From: Cronobacter malonaticus LMG 23826
GTDB lineage: Bacteria > Pseudomonadota > Gammaproteobacteria > Enterobacterales > Enterobacteriaceae
Assembly (NCBI RefSeq): GCF_001277215.2
Contig: NZ_CP013940.1
Location: forward strand, 1,178,001 to 1,242,000
DNA length: 64,000 nucleotides
Reading direction: 5' to 3'
Position numbers and translations under genes: made by a program. Positions 20,972-33,607 of this stretch are shown piece after piece. The notes under the pieces were generated by a model. That model saw nothing but the letters and a program-made list of their open reading frames with translations, did not search any database and was not told the origin of the DNA. Positions within the stretch are counted from its first letter, which is position 1. Each line of letters starts with the position of its first letter.

Positions 20972-22806
20972 ACCTGCTCGCATTAACCATTATTTTGCCA
21001 TTGATTGGCTATATTCTGCTTGCCTTCTCCCGTGGTCGCTGGTCGGAAAACCTCTCCGCGACGGTTGGAGTCGGCTCTGTGGGACTGGCGGCGCTGGTCA
21101 CCGCTTACGCTGGCATTGATTTCTTTAATAACGGCAAGCAGGCGTTTTCTCTGCCGCTGTGGACCTGGATGTCAGTTGGCGATTTCAACATCGGCGTCAA
21201 CCTGGTGCTGGATGGCCTTTCGCTGACCATGCTCTCCGTGGTCACCGGCGTAGGCTTCCTGATCCACATGTTCGCGTCCTGGTATATGCGCGGCGAAGAG
21301 GGCTATTCCCGCTTTTTCGCGTACACCAACCTGTTTATCGCGAGCATGGTTGTGCTGGTGCTCTCCGATAACCTGCTGCTGATGTACCTCGGCTGGGAAG
21401 GCGTGGGCCTGTGCTCCTATCTGCTGATCGGTTTCTACTATACCGATCCGAAGAACGGAGCCGCCGCGATGAAAGCGTTTGTCGTGACCCGTGTAGGTGA
21501 CGTCTTCCTCGCGTTCGCGCTGTTCATCCTCTACAACGAACTGGGCACGCTGAACTTCCGTGAAATGGTTGAACTGGCACCGCAGCATTTTGCCAACGGC
21601 AATGAAATGCTGCGTTGGGCAACGCTGATGCTGCTTGGCGGCGCGGTCGGTAAATCCGCACAGCTTCCGCTCCAGACCTGGCTTGCGGACGCGATGGCAG
21701 GCCCGACGCCGGTTTCCGCGCTGATCCACGCGGCGACCATGGTGACCGCGGGCGTTTACCTGATCGCCCGTACCCACGGCCTGTTCCTGCTGACGCCGGA
21801 CGTGTTGCATCTGGTTGGTATCGTAGGTGCCATTACGCTGGTGCTGGCGGGTTTCGCCGCGCTGGTGCAGACCGACATCAAACGTGTTCTCGCGTATTCC
21901 ACCATGAGCCAGATTGGCTACATGTTCCTGGCGCTTGGCGTTCAGGCGTGGGATGCGGCGATTTTCCACCTGATGACGCACGCGTTCTTTAAAGCGCTGC
22001 TGTTCCTCTCGTCCGGTTCCGTCATTCTGGCGTGCCACCACGAGCAGAACATCTTCAAAATGGGCGGCCTGCGTAAATCCATTCCGCTGGTTTACGCCTG
22101 CTTCCTGGTGGGCGGCGCGGCGCTTGCGGCACTGCCGGTCGTGACCGCAGGCTTCTACAGTAAAGATGAAATTCTGTGGGGCGCTGCTGCCAACGGCCAT
22201 AACTACTTAATGCTGGCGGGTCTGGTTGGCGCGTTCCTGACGTCCATCTATACCTTCCGCATGATTTTCATCGTGTTCCACGGCGAAGAAAAAATTCACG
22301 CACACGCAGGGAAGGGGATTACCCATCATCTGCCGCTTATCGTGCTGCTGGTGCTTTCGACCTTTGTCGGCGCGCTGATTACGCCGCCGCTGGCGGGCGT
22401 ATTGCCGGAAAACCACTTCGGTCACGACGGCAAAATGGCGCTGGAAATCACCTCTGGCGTAGTGGCGATTGTCGGTATCCTGATCGCCGCCTGGCTGTGG
22501 CTTGGCAAGCGTACGCTGGTCACCGCCGTCGCCAAAAGCGCGCCGGGTCGTTTCTTCGGCACCTGGTGGTATCACGCCTGGGGCTTCGACTGGCTGTATG
22601 ACAAAGTCTTCGTTAAGCCTTTCCTGGGTATCGCCTGGCTGCTGCAACGCGATCCGCTGAATGCGCTGATGAACATTCCGGCCATCCTGTCCCGCTACGC
22701 AGGCCGCGGTCTGCTGCTGAGCGAGAACGGCTACCTGCGCTGGTATGTGGCGTCCATGAGCGTCGGTGCGGTAGTCGTACTGGTGTTGCTGATGGTGTTG
22801 CGTTGA
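20968..22806 (+). CDS. nuoL: NADH-quinone oxidoreductase subunit L
   Basis: A 612-residue distal antiporter-like membrane subunit with many hydrophobic helices and a C-terminal lateral helix. Proton-path residues fall in [19 protein letters not shown] (Glu near residue 144), [20 protein letters not shown] (Lys/Asp region near 230) and [19 protein letters not shown]. It overlaps nuoK by 4 bp and is followed by a 155-bp spacer with a long stem-loop before nuoM. Confidence 0.98.
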   Translation: MNLLALTIILPLIGYILLAFSRGRWSENLSATVGVGSVGLAALVTAYAGIDFFNNGKQAFSLPLWTWMSVGDFNIGVNLVLDGLSLTMLSVVTGVGFLIHMFASWYMRGEEGYSRFFAYTNLFIASMVVLVLSDNLLLMYLGWEGVGLCSYLLIGFYYTDPKNGAAAMKAFVVTRVGDVFLAFALFILYNELGTLNFREMVELAPQHFANGNEMLRWATLMLLGGAVGKSAQLPLQTWLADAMAGPTPVSALIHAATMVTAGVYLIARTHGLFLLTPDVLHLVGIVGAITLVLAGFAALVQTDIKRVLAYSTMSQIGYMFLALGVQAWDAAIFHLMTHAFFKALLFLSSGSVILACHHEQNIFKMGGLRKSIPLVYACFLVGGAALAALPVVTAGFYSKDEILWGAAANGHNYLMLAGLVGAFLTSIYTFRMIFIVFHGEEKIHAHAGKGITHHLPLIVLLVLSTFVGALITPPLAGVLPENHFGHDGKMALEITSGVVAIVGILIAAWLWLGKRTLVTAVAKSAPGRFFGTWWYHAWGFDWLYDKVFVKPFLGIAWLLQRDPLNALMNIPAILSRYAGRGLLLSENGYLRWYVASMSVGAVVVLVLLMVLR

Positions 22807-22872
22807 TTCATAAGTGAATTTTAAAAGAATTCGTTGAAAATCAAGTCCGAAAGGACAGGCCTTATCAGCGAA

Positions 22873-22915
22873 GCCACCGTGGAAACTCTCTGCGCGCAGC
22901 GGGATTCACGGTGGC
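22873..22915 (+). repeat. stem-loop in the nuoL-nuoM spacer
   Basis: GCCACCGTG (22873-22881) pairs with CACGGTGGC (22907-22915); the loop contains a self-complementary CTGCGCGCAG. It stands in the only long spacer of the distal nuo operon. No U-run follows, so it is more likely an RNA-stability or processing element than a terminator (inference). Confidence 0.6.
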
Positions 22916-22961
22916 GAGTAAGATAGCCTGAGCTGGACTTAAACAAGGAACAAAAATCGCC

Positions 22962-24491
22962 ATGTTACTACCCTGGCTAATACTGATTCCCTTTATCGGC
23001 GGCTTCCTGTGCTGGCAGACCGAACGCTTCGGCGTCAAGGTGCCGCGCTGGATTGCGCTGATCACGATGGGACTGACGCTGGCGCTCGGCCTGCAACTCT
23101 GGTTGCAGGGCGGCTACTCCCTGACGCAATCCAGTGAGTTTCCGAAGTGGCAGGACCAGTTCATTCTCGACTGGATCCCGCGTTTTGGGATCACCATCCA
23201 TTTAGCCATCGACGGGCTGTCGCTGCTGATGGTGGTACTGACGGGCCTGCTCGGCGTGCTGGCGGTGCTCTGCTCCTGGAATGAAATTGAAAAATATCAG
23301 GGCTTCTTCCATCTCAACCTGATGTGGATCCTGGGCGGCGTGATCGGCGTGTTCCTCGCCATCGACATGTTCCTGTTCTTCTTCTTCTGGGAAATGATGC
23401 TGGTGCCGATGTACTTCCTGATTGCCCTATGGGGTCATAAGGCATCGGACGGTAAAACGCGTATCACCGCGGCGACCAAATTCTTCATCTATACCCAGGC
23501 GAGCGGTCTGGTGATGTTGATTGCCATCCTGGCGCTGGTATTTGTGCACTACAACGCCACTGGCGAGTGGACGTTCAACTACGAACGCCTGCTGAAAACG
23601 CCGATGTCTCACGGTGTCGAATACCTGCTGATGCTCGGCTTCTTCATCGCGTTTGCGGTGAAAATGCCGGTGGTGCCGCTGCATGGCTGGCTGCCGGACG
23701 CGCACTCTCAGGCGCCGACCGCGGGCTCCGTTGACCTTGCGGGTATTCTTCTGAAAACCGCGGCCTACGGTCTGCTGCGCTTCTCGCTGCCGCTGTTCCC
23801 GAACGCTTCCGCAGAGTTCGCCCCGATCGCCATGTGGCTTGGCGTGATCGGCATCTTCTACGGCGCGTGGATGGCCTTTACCCAGTACGACATCAAACGT
23901 CTTATCGCATACACCTCCGTTTCCCACATGGGCTTTGTGCTAATCGCCATCTACACTGGCAGCCAGCTCGCTTATCAGGGCGCGGTGATCCAGATGATCG
24001 CTCACGGTCTTTCCGCGGCGGGTCTGTTTATTCTGTGCGGCCAGCTTTATGAGCGCCTGCATACCCGCGATATGCGCCAGATGGGCGGTCTGTGGAGCAA
24101 AATCAGATGGCTGCCGGCGCTGTCGATGTTCTTCGCCGTGGCGACGCTCGGTATGCCGGGCACCGGTAACTTCGTCGGCGAGTTCATGATCCTGTTCGGC
24201 AGCTTCCAGGTGGTGCCGGTGATTACCGTCATCTCGACCTTCGGTCTGGTGTTCGCGTCTGTTTACTCGCTGGCGATGCTGCATCGCGCGTACTTCGGTC
24301 AGCCGAAGAGCGAAGCGGCGCGTCAGGAGATTCGCGGTCTGTCGCCGCGCGAGCTGTTTATGATCCTGCTGCTGGTGGTGCTTCTGGTACTGCTGGGCTT
24401 CTATCCCCAGCCAATTCTGGATACATCCCATTCGGCGATGAGCAATATTCAGCAGTGGTTTACCGATTCTGTTTCAACTACAAGGCCGTAA
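22962..24491 (+). CDS. nuoM: NADH-quinone oxidoreductase subunit M
   Basis: A 509-residue antiporter-like membrane subunit with about fourteen helices. Characteristic segments are FFFFWEMMLVPMYFLIALWG (Glu near 144), KMPVVPLHGWLPDAHSQAPT (Lys near 234) and AYTSVSHMGFVLIAIY. The start ATG at 22962 is preceded by AAGGAA. nuoN follows after 6 bp. Confidence 0.98.
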   Translation: MLLPWLILIPFIGGFLCWQTERFGVKVPRWIALITMGLTLALGLQLWLQGGYSLTQSSEFPKWQDQFILDWIPRFGITIHLAIDGLSLLMVVLTGLLGVLAVLCSWNEIEKYQGFFHLNLMWILGGVIGVFLAIDMFLFFFFWEMMLVPMYFLIALWGHKASDGKTRITAATKFFIYTQASGLVMLIAILALVFVHYNATGEWTFNYERLLKTPMSHGVEYLLMLGFFIAFAVKMPVVPLHGWLPDAHSQAPTAGSVDLAGILLKTAAYGLLRFSLPLFPNASAEFAPIAMWLGVIGIFYGAWMAFTQYDIKRLIAYTSVSHMGFVLIAIYTGSQLAYQGAVIQMIAHGLSAAGLFILCGQLYERLHTRDMRQMGGLWSKIRWLPALSMFFAVATLGMPGTGNFVGEFMILFGSFQVVPVITVISTFGLVFASVYSLAMLHRAYFGQPKSEAARQEIRGLSPRELFMILLLVVLLVLLGFYPQPILDTSHSAMSNIQQWFTDSVSTTRP

Positions 24492-24497
24492 TTCGCC

Positions 24498-25955
24498 ATG
24501 ACAATAACTACTCAACAATTGATCGCGCTGCTACCGCTGCTGATCGTCGGATTGACGGTGGTAGTTGTGATGCTCTCCATTGCGTGGCGACGTAATCACT
24601 TCCTCAATGCCACGCTGTCTGTTGTTGGCCTGAACGCCGCGCTGCTGTCGCTGTGGTTCGTGGGTCAGGCGGGAGCGATGGACGTCACGCCGCTGATGCG
24701 CGTGGACGGTTACGCCATGCTGTATACCGGCCTGGTGCTGCTGGCGAGCCTCGCCACCTGTACCTTCGCCTATCCGTGGCTGCAGGGCTACAACGATAAC
24801 AAGGAAGAGTTTTATCTGCTGGTGCTGATCGCAGCGCTGGGCGGTATTCTTCTGGCGAACGCCAATCATCTGGCGTCGCTGTTCCTGGGTATCGAGCTTA
24901 TCTCTCTGCCGCTGTTTGGTCTGGTCGGTTACGCATTTCGTCAGAAACGCTCGCTGGAAGCGGCCATCAAATACACCATTCTGTCTGCCGCAGCGTCGTC
25001 CTTTCTGCTGTTTGGTATGGCGCTGGTGTACGCGCAGTCCGGCAGCCTGTCGTTCGTCACGCTCGGTAAGAGCCTCGCGGACAACATGCTGAGCGAGCCG
25101 CTGCTGCTGGCGGGTCTGGGCCTGATGATTGTCGGCCTGGGCTTTAAACTCTCTCTGGTGCCGTTCCATCTCTGGACGCCGGATGTCTACCAGGGCGCGC
25201 CTGCGCCGGTTTCCACCTTCCTGGCGACCGCGAGCAAAATCGCTATCTTCGGTGTGGTGATGCGTCTGTTCCTCTATGCGCCGGTAGGTGACAGCGAGGC
25301 GGTGCGCGTGGTGTTAGGCGTGCTCGCCTTCGCCTCCATCATCTTCGGTAACCTGATGGCGCTGACCCAGACCAACATTAAGCGTCTGCTCGGTTATTCA
25401 TCCATCTCCCATCTGGGCTACCTGCTGGTCGCGCTGATTGCGCTGAAAAGCGGCGATATGTCGATGGAAACCGTGGGCGTTTACCTGGCAGGTTATCTCT
25501 TCAGCAGCCTCGGCGCGTTTGGCGTGGTGAGTCTGATGTCCAGCCCGTATCGCGGCCCGGACGCGGATTCGCTCTACTCCTACCGCGGCCTGTTCTGGCA
25601 CCGTCCGATTCTCTCGGCCGTAATGACCGTGATGATGCTGTCGCTGGCGGGTATCCCGATGACGCTCGGCTTTATCGGTAAATTCTACGTGCTGGCCGTC
25701 GGTGTACAGTCCAACCTGTGGTGGCTGACCGGTGCGGTAGTCGTGGGTTCGGCGATTGGTCTCTACTACTACCTGCGCGTGGCGGTGAGTCTGTATCTGA
25801 ACGCGCCGCAGCAGCTCAACCGCGATGCGCCGTCTAACTGGGCATACAGCGCGGGCGGCGTCGTGGTGCTGATTTCCGCACTGCTGGTGCTGGTGCTGGG
25901 TGTCTGGCCGCAGCCGCTGATTACGCTGGTGCAGCTGGCGAAACCGCTGATGTAA
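24498..25955 (+). CDS. nuoN: NADH-quinone oxidoreductase subunit N
   Basis: A 485-residue antiporter-like membrane subunit, the last gene of the nuo operon. The conserved regions [39 protein letters not shown] and [19 protein letters not shown] carry the Glu and Lys residues of the proton channel. It begins 6 bp after nuoM and ends 16 bp before a bidirectional terminator. Confidence 0.98.
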   Translation: MTITTQQLIALLPLLIVGLTVVVVMLSIAWRRNHFLNATLSVVGLNAALLSLWFVGQAGAMDVTPLMRVDGYAMLYTGLVLLASLATCTFAYPWLQGYNDNKEEFYLLVLIAALGGILLANANHLASLFLGIELISLPLFGLVGYAFRQKRSLEAAIKYTILSAAASSFLLFGMALVYAQSGSLSFVTLGKSLADNMLSEPLLLAGLGLMIVGLGFKLSLVPFHLWTPDVYQGAPAPVSTFLATASKIAIFGVVMRLFLYAPVGDSEAVRVVLGVLAFASIIFGNLMALTQTNIKRLLGYSSISHLGYLLVALIALKSGDMSMETVGVYLAGYLFSSLGAFGVVSLMSSPYRGPDADSLYSYRGLFWHRPILSAVMTVMMLSLAGIPMTLGFIGKFYVLAVGVQSNLWWLTGAVVVGSAIGLYYYLRVAVSLYLNAPQQLNRDAPSNWAYSAGGVVVLISALLVLVLGVWPQPLITLVQLAKPLM

Positions 25956-25971
25956 GCTTTGTGCTTTAGCT

Positions 25972-26000
25972 AAAAACCGCCGTTTACCGGCGGTTTTTTT
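25972..26000. terminator. bidirectional terminator between nuoN and rbn
   Basis: AAAAACCGCCG and CGGCGGTTTTTTT flank a TTTAC loop. The T-run serves nuo transcripts on the plus strand and the A-run, read from the other strand, serves rbn, whose stop codon lies 8 bp away. Confidence 0.92.
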
Positions 26001-26007
26001 ATGGGCG

Positions 26008-26922
26008 CTATACCGTGATAGTCAGGAAATCTTCCGCCAGCTCGCTTGCCGGAAAAATGGTCTGGCACTCGGCGAGCAGCCTCTGACAGTCTTCCGCGCT
26101 ATAGCGTGAACTAAAGTGCGTCATCAACAGGCGCTTCGCGCCCGCGTCTCTGGCAACCGCGGCCGCCTGCTGCGTGGTCGAATGCCCGCGCCCGTTGGCT
26201 TTCTCCGCCATCGCCGCTTCAAGCGTGGTTTCATGGACCATCACATCCACATCACGGGCGAGATTAACCGCCTGCGGCGTCGGGCCGGTATCACCGAAAA
26301 TGGCTATTTTTTTGCCGGGGCGGGGCGCGCTCAGGTAATCGGCGCCGCACACCGTGCGCCCGTCAGGGAGCGTCACCGTCTCGCCGCGCTTGAGCTGCTG
26401 AAACAGCGGCCCTGGTGTGACGCCTGCCGCTTTAAGACGCGCGGCGTCCAGCGCGCCTGGTTTGTCATGCTCTTCAATCCGGTAGCCGTAACATTCCACC
26501 GGGTGTGTCAGCGGGTACGCGGTCACGATAATTTCGCCGTCGTCTGATAGCTGTCCTTCGGTAATTTCATGCACGTGTAACGGATAGCTGGTCCAGGAGC
26601 CGCTCAGGCGCAACGTAGTTTCGACAAATTCCGCTATGCCCTTTGGGCCGTAAATCTCAAGCGGCGTCTCACAGCCTGCCATAGAGCGGCTGCACAGCAG
26701 GCCTGGTAGCCCGAAGATATGATCGCCGTGCAGGTGCGTGATAAAGATTTTCTCTATTTTGCCGGGGTTAGCCGTAGCGCGCAGCATCTGGTGCTGGGTG
26801 CCTTCGCCGCAGTCAAAAAGCCACAATCCGGAGCGATTATTCTGCGGGTTCAGGACAATGGCCGTCACGTTGCGGGTGGTGGACGGCAGCCCGGCGCTGG
26901 TGCCTAAAAATGTCAGTTCCAT
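26008..26922 (-). CDS. rbn: ribonuclease BN / RNase Z (ElaC)
   Basis: A 304-residue metallo-beta-lactamase-fold ribonuclease of the tRNase Z family that trims or cleaves tRNA 3' ends. The zinc-binding signature [17 protein letters not shown] is at about residues 63-80, with further ligands in GDTGPTP, HETTLE and [12 protein letters not shown] 26922 ([14 protein letters not shown]) matches the family; a further 24 upstream codons are rejected. It is divergent from elaA across 73 bp. It is 304 residues long against about 305 in E. coli. Confidence 0.95.
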   Translation of the reverse strand: MELTFLGTSAGLPSTTRNVTAIVLNPQNNRSGLWLFDCGEGTQHQMLRATANPGKIEKIFITHLHGDHIFGLPGLLCSRSMAGCETPLEIYGPKGIAEFVETTLRLSGSWTSYPLHVHEITEGQLSDDGEIIVTAYPLTHPVECYGYRIEEHDKPGALDAARLKAAGVTPGPLFQQLKRGETVTLPDGRTVCGADYLSAPRPGKKIAIFGDTGPTPQAVNLARDVDVMVHETTLEAAMAEKANGRGHSTTQQAAAVARDAGAKRLLMTHFSSRYSAEDCQRLLAECQTIFPASELAEDFLTITV

Positions 26923-26995
26923 GAGGAATTTACTCTGTACGATTGCGCGAAAGCTTTTAGTATAACGAGGATCGCCGCACATTCTGGAGGCCAAT

Positions 26996-27466
26996 ATGAT
27001 CGACTGGCAGGATAAACATCACGCCGAGCTGGATGTCCCGACGCTGTACGCACTGCTGAAGCTGCGCTGTGAAGTGTTTGTGGTGGAACAAACGTGTCCT
27101 TATCTGGATGTGGACGGCGAAGATCTGGTGGGCGAGAACCGGCATCTGCTCGCCTGGCGCGATAATCAGCTGATTGCTTATGCGAGGATTCTGAAAAGTG
27201 ACGATCCACACGCGCCCGTCGCGATAGGGCGGGTCATTGTTTCAGGTGCCGCACGGGGCGAAAAGCTGGGTGTTGAACTCATGAAACGCGCGGTTGAGAG
27301 CTGCGAGCGCAACTGGCCGCAAAGCCCGTTATACCTGAGCGCGCAGGCGCATCTGCAGGCGTTTTACGCGCAGTTTGGTTTTGTCCCGGCCACAGAAATC
27401 TATGATGAAGACGGCATCCCGCACATCGGGATGCGGCGCGAACCGCGTCCAGGCAAAAAAGCGTGA
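26996..27466 (+). CDS. elaA: GNAT-family N-acetyltransferase ElaA
   Basis: A 156-residue GCN5-related acetyltransferase of unknown substrate. The acetyl-CoA-binding beta4-alpha3 region is visible as [25 protein letters not shown], and the later [17 protein letters not shown] is typical of motif B. The start ATG follows GGAGG by a good distance. It is between rbn (divergent) and elaB; the elaB coding start is 49 bp downstream of the stop. Confidence 0.93.
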   Translation: MIDWQDKHHAELDVPTLYALLKLRCEVFVVEQTCPYLDVDGEDLVGENRHLLAWRDNQLIAYARILKSDDPHAPVAIGRVIVSGAARGEKLGVELMKRAVESCERNWPQSPLYLSAQAHLQAFYAQFGFVPATEIYDEDGIPHIGMRREPRPGKKA

Positions 27467-27515
27467 GTGTGTCTATAGTTAGCAAACCGGTAACTTGATA
27501 ACACGGAGACCAGTT

Positions 27516-27827
27516 ATGCCTTTATCTTCACAACCTTATGAAACGCGTGTCGACGATGACCTGACTCTGCTGAGCGATACTCTGGAAGAGATCCTGCGTT
27601 CGTCCGGCGATCCGGCGGATCAGAAATATGTTGAGCTGAAAGCGCGTGCCGAGCAGGCGCTGCATGACGTGAAAAACCGCGTCAGCACCGCGTCCGACAA
27701 TTATTACTTCCGCGCCAAACAGGCGGTCTATCGTGCCGATGACTATGTGCATGAAAAACCGTGGCAGGGCGTTGGTATCGGTGCCGCCGCAGGTCTGGTG
27801 CTGGGCCTGCTGTTAGCCCGCCGTTAA
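27516..27827 (+). CDS. elaB: ElaB/YqjD/DUF883-family tail-anchored membrane protein
   Basis: A 103-residue protein with a long charged amphipathic, probably coiled-coil N-terminal region and a single C-terminal transmembrane segment (GVGIGAAAGLVLGLLLARR). Relatives bind ribosomes and sit in the inner membrane in stationary phase; E. coli elaB is RpoS-dependent. ATG 27516 is chosen because CACGGAGACC lies just upstream; the frame continues upstream through that site. A TATAGT at 27474-27479 without a clear -35 would fit a sigma-S promoter (inference). A strong terminator follows. Confidence 0.93.
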   Translation: MPLSSQPYETRVDDDLTLLSDTLEEILRSSGDPADQKYVELKARAEQALHDVKNRVSTASDNYYFRAKQAVYRADDYVHEKPWQGVGIGAAAGLVLGLLLARR

Positions 27828-27847
27828 TTCTCCGCACATCGCGCACC

Positions 27848-27879
27848 GGCGCATCCGTTTAGGGTGCGCCATTTTTTTT
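27848..27879 (+). terminator. intrinsic terminator after elaB
   Basis: GGCGCATCC (27848-27856) pairs, with G-U wobbles, with GGGTGCGCC (27862-27870) across GTTTA, followed by A and eight T residues. It separates elaB from the men operon. Confidence 0.9.
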
Positions 27880-27930
27880 ACCTGCAAGACCTTGTAGAAT
27901 GCAGGGTTTTAAGCAGAGGAAAGGAAATCT

Positions 27931-29220
27931 GTGAATACCCTCGCCGCCGCGCAGGCGTTGGCTGAAAAGGCACTTGCCGACGTGCCGGATATCCCCGGTC
28001 TCTGGCGCTGTGCCTTTGAATTCTCCCCTGAAAGTAACGATTTTCTCGCCTGGCTTGGCGCACAGCCGGGTTATCCGCAGTTTTACTGGCGCTCGCGCGA
28101 GGGGCATGAAGAAGCCGCCACCCTTGGCGCGGCGTGCACATTCTTAAGCCTTAACGAGGCGCAGGCGTTTTTACGCCAGTATGCCGATACGCCAGGCCTG
28201 CGCGCCTGGGGACTGAACGCGTTCGATCCGCAAACCGGGCTTTTCTTCATTCCGCGTCTGGAGCTGCGTCGGGAAGGCGATCGCGCCTGGCTGATGGTGA
28301 ACCTTTACAGCGCCTGCTCGCAACGCAAGGCGGCCCAGGCGTTAAAACCGCTTATCCACAATCTGCAACCGGCGCGGCAAACGCTGCTACAACCTGCACC
28401 GCGTCGCGTCAGCCGCTGCGATACTCCTCAGGCGCAGCAGTGGGCGCAACTGGTTGGCGCGGCGACACACGCCATCGAGCGCGGCGATTTCGCTAAAGTT
28501 GTGCTGGCGCGTGCCACCGATTTGCGCTTTGTCGCACCGCCTGATGCGACTGCGCTAATGGCCGCCAGCCGTGAGGCCAATCACCACTGCTACCACTTTT
28601 ATCTGGCCTTCAGCGCGCGCGAGGTGTTTCTTGGCTCGACGCCGGAACGCTTGTGGCGGCGCAATGGCCTGGCGCTGGATACCGAGGCGCTGGCGGGGAC
28701 GGTGGAGAATCTCTCTGACGACGGTCTGGCGCAGGCGCGCGCTATCTGGCTGCTCAATGATGATAAAAACCGCCGTGAAAACGCGTTAGTGGTCGAAGAT
28801 ATTCGCGAGCGGCTACAGGCGATTGCGCACAGCATCACGGCGCGTCTGCCGGAAGTGGTGCGGTTGCGGCGGGTGCAGCATCTCAGGTGCGCCATCTCCG
28901 CGCGGCTTTTCGCGCCGGACGACGGGGCATGCCTGCATCAGTTACAGCCGACTGCCGCGGTGGCCGGGCTGCCGCGCGAGGCGGCGCGTCGTTTTATCGC
29001 TGACCACGAGCCGTTCGATCGCGAATGGTACGCCGGCTCTGCCGGTTTTCTGTCGCTGGAAAGCGCAGAGTTTTGCGTCAGCCTGCGCTCGGCGCGCCTG
29101 AAGGATAAGACTATCCGCATTTACGCGGGTGCAGGGCTAGTGGCAGGTTCGCAGGCCGCGCTGGAGTGGCAGGAAATCGAGAACAAAGCGGAGGCGCTGC
29201 TTACGCTTCTAACGGACTGA
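27931..29220 (+). CDS. menF: isochorismate synthase MenF
   Basis: A 429-residue chorismate-utilising enzyme that makes isochorismate, the first committed step of menaquinone synthesis. The C-terminal catalytic domain shows KVVLARATDL (lysine base near residue 190), YHFYLAFS, LGSTPERLWRR, TEALAGTVEN (catalytic glutamate region), HQLQPTAAVAGLPR and YAGAGLVAGSQAALEWQEIENK. The N-terminal third is more divergent. The start is GTG 27931 behind AGAGGAAAGG, as no ATG fits. It is the first gene of the men operon; menD begins 84 bp after its stop. Confidence 0.96.
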   Translation: MNTLAAAQALAEKALADVPDIPGLWRCAFEFSPESNDFLAWLGAQPGYPQFYWRSREGHEEAATLGAACTFLSLNEAQAFLRQYADTPGLRAWGLNAFDPQTGLFFIPRLELRREGDRAWLMVNLYSACSQRKAAQALKPLIHNLQPARQTLLQPAPRRVSRCDTPQAQQWAQLVGAATHAIERGDFAKVVLARATDLRFVAPPDATALMAASREANHHCYHFYLAFSAREVFLGSTPERLWRRNGLALDTEALAGTVENLSDDGLAQARAIWLLNDDKNRRENALVVEDIRERLQAIAHSITARLPEVVRLRRVQHLRCAISARLFAPDDGACLHQLQPTAAVAGLPREAARRFIADHEPFDREWYAGSAGFLSLESAEFCVSLRSARLKDKTIRIYAGAGLVAGSQAALEWQEIENKAEALLTLLTD

Positions 29221-29304
29221 GCATCGCCACAACCCGACCCATATCAAAATTCGGTTTCGACGAGGCTTTATAATAAACCGGCTAAATTGATACCGGACAA
29301 GCTT

Positions 29305-31736
<2,432 letters not shown>

Positions 31737-31748
31737 TGGAGAACTCCC

Positions 31749-32606
31749 ATGATTTATCCTGATGAAGCGATGCTTTATGCGCCTGTCGAATGGCTCGACT
31801 GTTCGGAAGGTTACACCGATATCCGCTATCAGAAATCCACTGACGGCATCGCTAAAATCACCATCAACCGCCCGCAGGTGCGCAACGCGTTTCGCCCGCT
31901 CACCGTTAAAGAGATGATCCAGGCGCTGGCGAATGCACGCTATGACGACAATATCGGCGTCATTATCCTCACCGGCGAAGGCGATAAAGCCTTCTGCGCG
32001 GGCGGTGACCAGAAAGTGCGCGGCGACTACGGCGGCTATCAGGACGACTCCGGCGTGCATCATCTCAACGTGCTCGATTTCCAGCGTCAGATCCGTACCT
32101 GCCCGAAACCGGTGGTGGCGATGGTGGCGGGCTTTGCGATTGGCGGCGGCCACGTGCTGCATATGATGTGCGATCTCACGATTGCGGCGGAAAACGCCGT
32201 CTTCGGCCAGACCGGCCCGAAAGTCGGTTCGTTTGACGGCGGCTGGGGGGCGTCTTATATGGCGCGCATCGTCGGCCAGAAAAAGGCGCGTGAAATCTGG
32301 TTCCTGTGCCGTCAGTACGACGCGCAGCAGGCGCTGGATATGGGGCTGGTGAACACCGTCGTCCCGCTGGCGGAGCTTGAGAGAGAAACGGTGCGCTGGT
32401 GCCGCGAGATGCTGCAAAACAGCCCAATGGCGCTGCGCTGCCTGAAGGCGGCGCTCAACGCCGACTGCGACGGCCAGGCGGGGCTTCAGGAGTTGGCGGG
32501 CAATGCCACCATGCTCTTTTATATGACCGAAGAGGGTCAGGAAGGGCGCAACGCGTTCAACCAGAAGCGCCAGCCAGATTTCAGCAAATTCAAGCGTAAC
32601 CCATAA
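31749..32606 (+). CDS. menB: 1,4-dihydroxy-2-naphthoyl-CoA synthase MenB
   Basis: A 285-residue crotonase-fold enzyme that closes the second ring of the naphthoquinone from o-succinylbenzoyl-CoA. Crotonase oxyanion and CoA segments are visible in [16 protein letters not shown] and [39 protein letters not shown] matches the bicarbonate-dependent class, where a glycine replaces the usual acid. Length equals the E. coli enzyme. The stop overlaps the menC ATG by one base. Confidence 0.98.
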   Translation: MIYPDEAMLYAPVEWLDCSEGYTDIRYQKSTDGIAKITINRPQVRNAFRPLTVKEMIQALANARYDDNIGVIILTGEGDKAFCAGGDQKVRGDYGGYQDDSGVHHLNVLDFQRQIRTCPKPVVAMVAGFAIGGGHVLHMMCDLTIAAENAVFGQTGPKVGSFDGGWGASYMARIVGQKKAREIWFLCRQYDAQQALDMGLVNTVVPLAELERETVRWCREMLQNSPMALRCLKAALNADCDGQAGLQELAGNATMLFYMTEEGQEGRNAFNQKRQPDFSKFKRNP

Positions 32607-33607
32607 TGCGCGCGGCTCAGCTTTATCGTTATCAGGTGCCGATGGACGCTGGCGTGGTGCTGCGGGAGCGGCGCCTGAAAACCCGCGACGGCCTGCTGGT
32701 GCGCCTCTCTGACAACGGGGGCGAAGGGTGGGGCGAAGTTGCGCCGCTGCCTGGGTTTAGCGACGAGACGCTGGACACTGCGCTTGCCGCCGCGCGCGAC
32801 TGGCTTCTGGCATGGCAGCGGGGTGATTCGCTGCCGCTGCCGGAGGTGGCGAGCGTCGCGTTTGGTTTAAGCATGGCGCTGGCGGAGCTTCACGGCACGC
32901 TGCCCGAGGCCGGGAATTACCACGCTGCGCCGCTATGTACGGGCGATCCGGATGAACTCTTCGCACGCCTCGGCGGGCTGCACGGTGAGAAAGTCGCCAA
33001 AGTTAAAGTGGGGCTGCACGGTGAGAAAGTCGCCAAAGTTAAAGTGGGGCTGTATGAGGCGGTGCGCGACGGCATGGTGGTCAACCTGCTGCTGGAGGCG
33101 ATTCCCGATCTCACGCTGCGGCTCGACGCGAATCGCGCCTGGACGCCGCTGAAAGCGCAGCTGTTCGCGAAATACGTCAACCCGGCGTACCGCCCGCGCA
33201 TTGCGTTTATCGAAGAACCCTGCAAAACCCCCGATGATTCCCGCGCCTTCGCCGCCGAAACCGGCATCGCCATCGCCTGGGATGAAAGCCTGCGCGAGCG
33301 CGATTTTTCCATTACAGCGGAGCCTGGCCTGCGGGCGGTGGTGATAAAACCAATGCTCACCGGCAGCCTGCAAACGGTACAGCAACAGGTGGCGCAGGCT
33401 CACGCGCTGGGTCTGACGGCGGTCATCAGTTCCTCCATTGAGTCAAGCCTCGGCCTGACCCAGCTTGCGCGGCTTGCCGCCTGGCTGACACCGGGCATCA
33501 CGCCGGGGCTCGATACGCTCGCGCTGATGCAGGCTCAGCTGGTGCGCCCGTGGCCTGACAGCCCGCTGCCGTGCTGGCCTGTGGATGCGCTGGAGCCGCT
33601 GCTGTGA
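32606..33607 (+). CDS. menC: o-succinylbenzoate synthase MenC with internal 12-residue tandem duplication
   Basis: A 333-residue enolase-superfamily enzyme that dehydrates SHCHC to o-succinylbenzoate. Residues 124-135 ([12 protein letters not shown]) are repeated exactly as 136-147, followed by GLYEAVRDG; the E. coli enzyme (320 residues) has one copy. The repeat contains the Lys-x-Lys motif (131/133 in E. coli numbering, 133 being the catalytic base). The other active-site residues keep a uniform +13 offset: Asp174, Glu203 and Asp226 as metal ligands and Lys248 as second base, so copy two (Lys144, Lys146) has native spacing to the downstream barrel. The ATG overlaps the menB stop and the stop overlaps the menE GTG. 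Whether activity is kept cannot be told from sequence. Confidence 0.94.
   Translation: MRAAQLYRYQVPMDAGVVLRERRLKTRDGLLVRLSDNGGEGWGEVAPLPGFSDETLDTALAAARDWLLAWQRGDSLPLPEVASVAFGLSMALAELHGTLPEAGNYHAAPLCTGDPDELFARLGGLHGEKVAKVKVGLHGEKVAKVKVGLYEAVRDGMVVNLLLEAIPDLTLRLDANRAWTPLKAQLFAKYVNPAYRPRIAFIEEPCKTPDDSRAFAAETGIAIAWDESLRERDFSITAEPGLRAVVIKPMLTGSLQTVQQQVAQAHALGLTAVISSSIESSLGLTQLARLAAWLTPGITPGLDTLALMQAQLVRPWPDSPLPCWPVDALEPLL
32975..33046 (+). repeat. exact 36-bp in-frame tandem duplication inside menC
   Basis: Unit 1 (32975-33010) and unit 2 (33011-33046) are identical over 36 bp, and the identity runs on for six further bases (GGGCTG at 33047-33052). The ancestral single copy would therefore have been flanked by GGGCTG on both sides, a microhomology suited to replication slippage. 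The unit is a whole number of codons, so the reading frame is kept. Confidence 0.97.

Noticed and set aside
32606..33607. menC as a pseudogene
   Set aside because: The 36-bp duplication keeps the frame, all other active-site residues are intact, and the start and stop overlaps with menB and menE are kept; loss of activity is possible but not shown.
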